This document shows, in pieces, positions 42,809 through 43,188 of a stretch of 43,188 nt of DNA. Made by a program: the position numbers and the translations under genes. Origin of the DNA: Candidatus Zixiibacteriota bacterium (lineage in GTDB: Bacteria; Zixibacteria; MSB-5A5; WJJR01; JAJRUJ01). The notes beneath the pieces were generated by a model, which had not been told where the DNA came from, made no database searches, and saw only the letters and a list, made by a program, of their open reading frames with translations. How positions within the stretch are numbered: position 1 is the first letter of the stretch; every line of letters starts with the position of its first letter. The stretch covers positions 1-43,188 of the forward strand of contig JAGVQM010000022.1 in the NCBI GenBank assembly GCA_020051695.1, written 5' to 3'.

Positions 42809-43188
42809 ATGGCAGGCACGGTGGAATACAATCGAATTGTGGTCCTGCCCGATCGGCTGATCGACCAGATCGCCGCCGGGGAAGTCATTGAACGCCCGGC
42901 CTCGGTGATCAAGGAACTCGTGGAAAATGCGCTGGATGCCGCTGCGCGGAATATCACGGTGGAGGTCACCGGGGCAGGGGGCGAGGAGATTGTTGTCACC
43001 GATGACGGGTTGGGCATGACGCCGCAGGAAATAGAGCTGGCCATCCAACGCCATGCGACATCCAAAGTGCGCACGGCCGATGACCTGGCCGCGATCACCA
43101 CGTTTGGGTTTCGCGGGGAAGCGCTGCCCTCAATTGCTTCGGTGTCGCGGATGGAAATTGTCTCCCGACCGCGCGAGGCCGAGGCAGA
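42809..43188 (+). CDS. mutL: DNA mismatch repair protein MutL (5' part, runs off the window)
   Basis: The first 126 residues of MutL, a GHKL ATPase that couples MutS to downstream repair steps. Visible: [21 protein letters not shown], then [14 protein letters not shown] with the ATP-binding Glu and Asn, DDGLGM, RHATSK and [13 protein letters not shown]. The ATG at 42809 opens a normal N-terminus; no strong ribosome site is seen, only a weak hairpin (GGCC pair) upstream. With mutS and smr this forms a mismatch-repair cluster. Confidence 0.97.
   Translation, partial: MAGTVEYNRIVVLPDRLIDQIAAGEVIERPASVIKELVENALDAAARNITVEVTGAGGEEIVVTDDGLGMTPQEIELAIQRHATSKVRTADDLAAITTFGFRGEALPSIASVSRMEIVSRPREAEA

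Overview
The window reads as bacterial chromosome, gene-dense and moderately GC-rich, from an uncultured-type Gram-negative lineage. A dockerin-like calcium-loop tail at the left edge, a PEP-CTERM surface protein, two lipoproteins and an archaeal-type HMG-CoA synthase trio together suggest the FCB group, for example candidate phylum Zixibacteria or a relative. That placement is inference; no 16S rRNA is present.

Layout. 1-5.6 kb: end of a secreted dockerin-like protein, then a leftward block with a lipoprotein prolyl oligopeptidase, proline dehydrogenase, a small winged-helix protein, a GAF/fRMsr-like protein and a uroporphyrinogen-decarboxylase-family protein. 5.6-11 kb: accessory rightward genes: a PEP-CTERM protein, a Gly-rich DGTG-repeat secreted protein, a lipoprotein with a duplicated PrcB-like domain, a DUF5674 gene overlapping a small partner, and a methyltransferase. 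11.2-23.2 kb: one long acyl-CoA operon with a promoter before it and a terminator after it: HMG-CoA synthase, acetoacetyl-CoA thiolase and Zn-ribbon/OB protein (the archaeal complex), methylcrotonyl-CoA carboxylase beta subunit, methylglutaconyl-CoA hydratase, biotin carboxylase, biotin carrier protein, a second thiolase, 3-hydroxybutyryl-CoA dehydrogenase and two acyl-CoA dehydrogenases. 23.3-25 kb: branched-chain aminotransferase, RpiB, then a free-standing structured RNA with its own promoter and terminator.

25-30 kb (leftward): a B12-dependent acyl-CoA mutase in two subunits plus its MeaB chaperone. The large subunit carries Phe and Gln at the two positions that set substrate choice, which is the isobutyryl-CoA mutase pattern rather than the methylmalonyl-CoA mutase pattern. 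The two mutase genes are separated by about 1.8 kb of accessory DNA: an Mrr-type restriction endonuclease, and a GIY-YIG nuclease gene tightly bracketed by facing palindromes that resemble REPINs. 30-35 kb: recJ, rnpB (RNase P RNA) and priA, all leftward. 35-43 kb (rightward): a small unknown protein, a divergent YchF-like ATPase, a membrane/TPR protein, then mutS, a small Smr protein, a PhzF-like enzyme and the start of mutL.

How it fits together. Thiolase, hydroxybutyryl-CoA dehydrogenase, a butyryl-type acyl-CoA dehydrogenase and an isobutyryl-type mutase would link acetyl-CoA to butyryl- and isobutyryl-CoA. The HMG-CoA synthase complex, methylglutaconyl-CoA hydratase and methylcrotonyl-CoA carboxylase would link acetyl-CoA to methylcrotonyl/isovaleryl-CoA. 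With IlvE this suggests reversible traffic between acetyl-CoA and branched-chain amino acids. No HMG-CoA lyase is visible, so the synthase complex may take its place. The most unusual items are this lyase-less leucine/HMG-CoA operon, the palindrome/GIY-YIG cassette and the unassigned RNA after rpiB.
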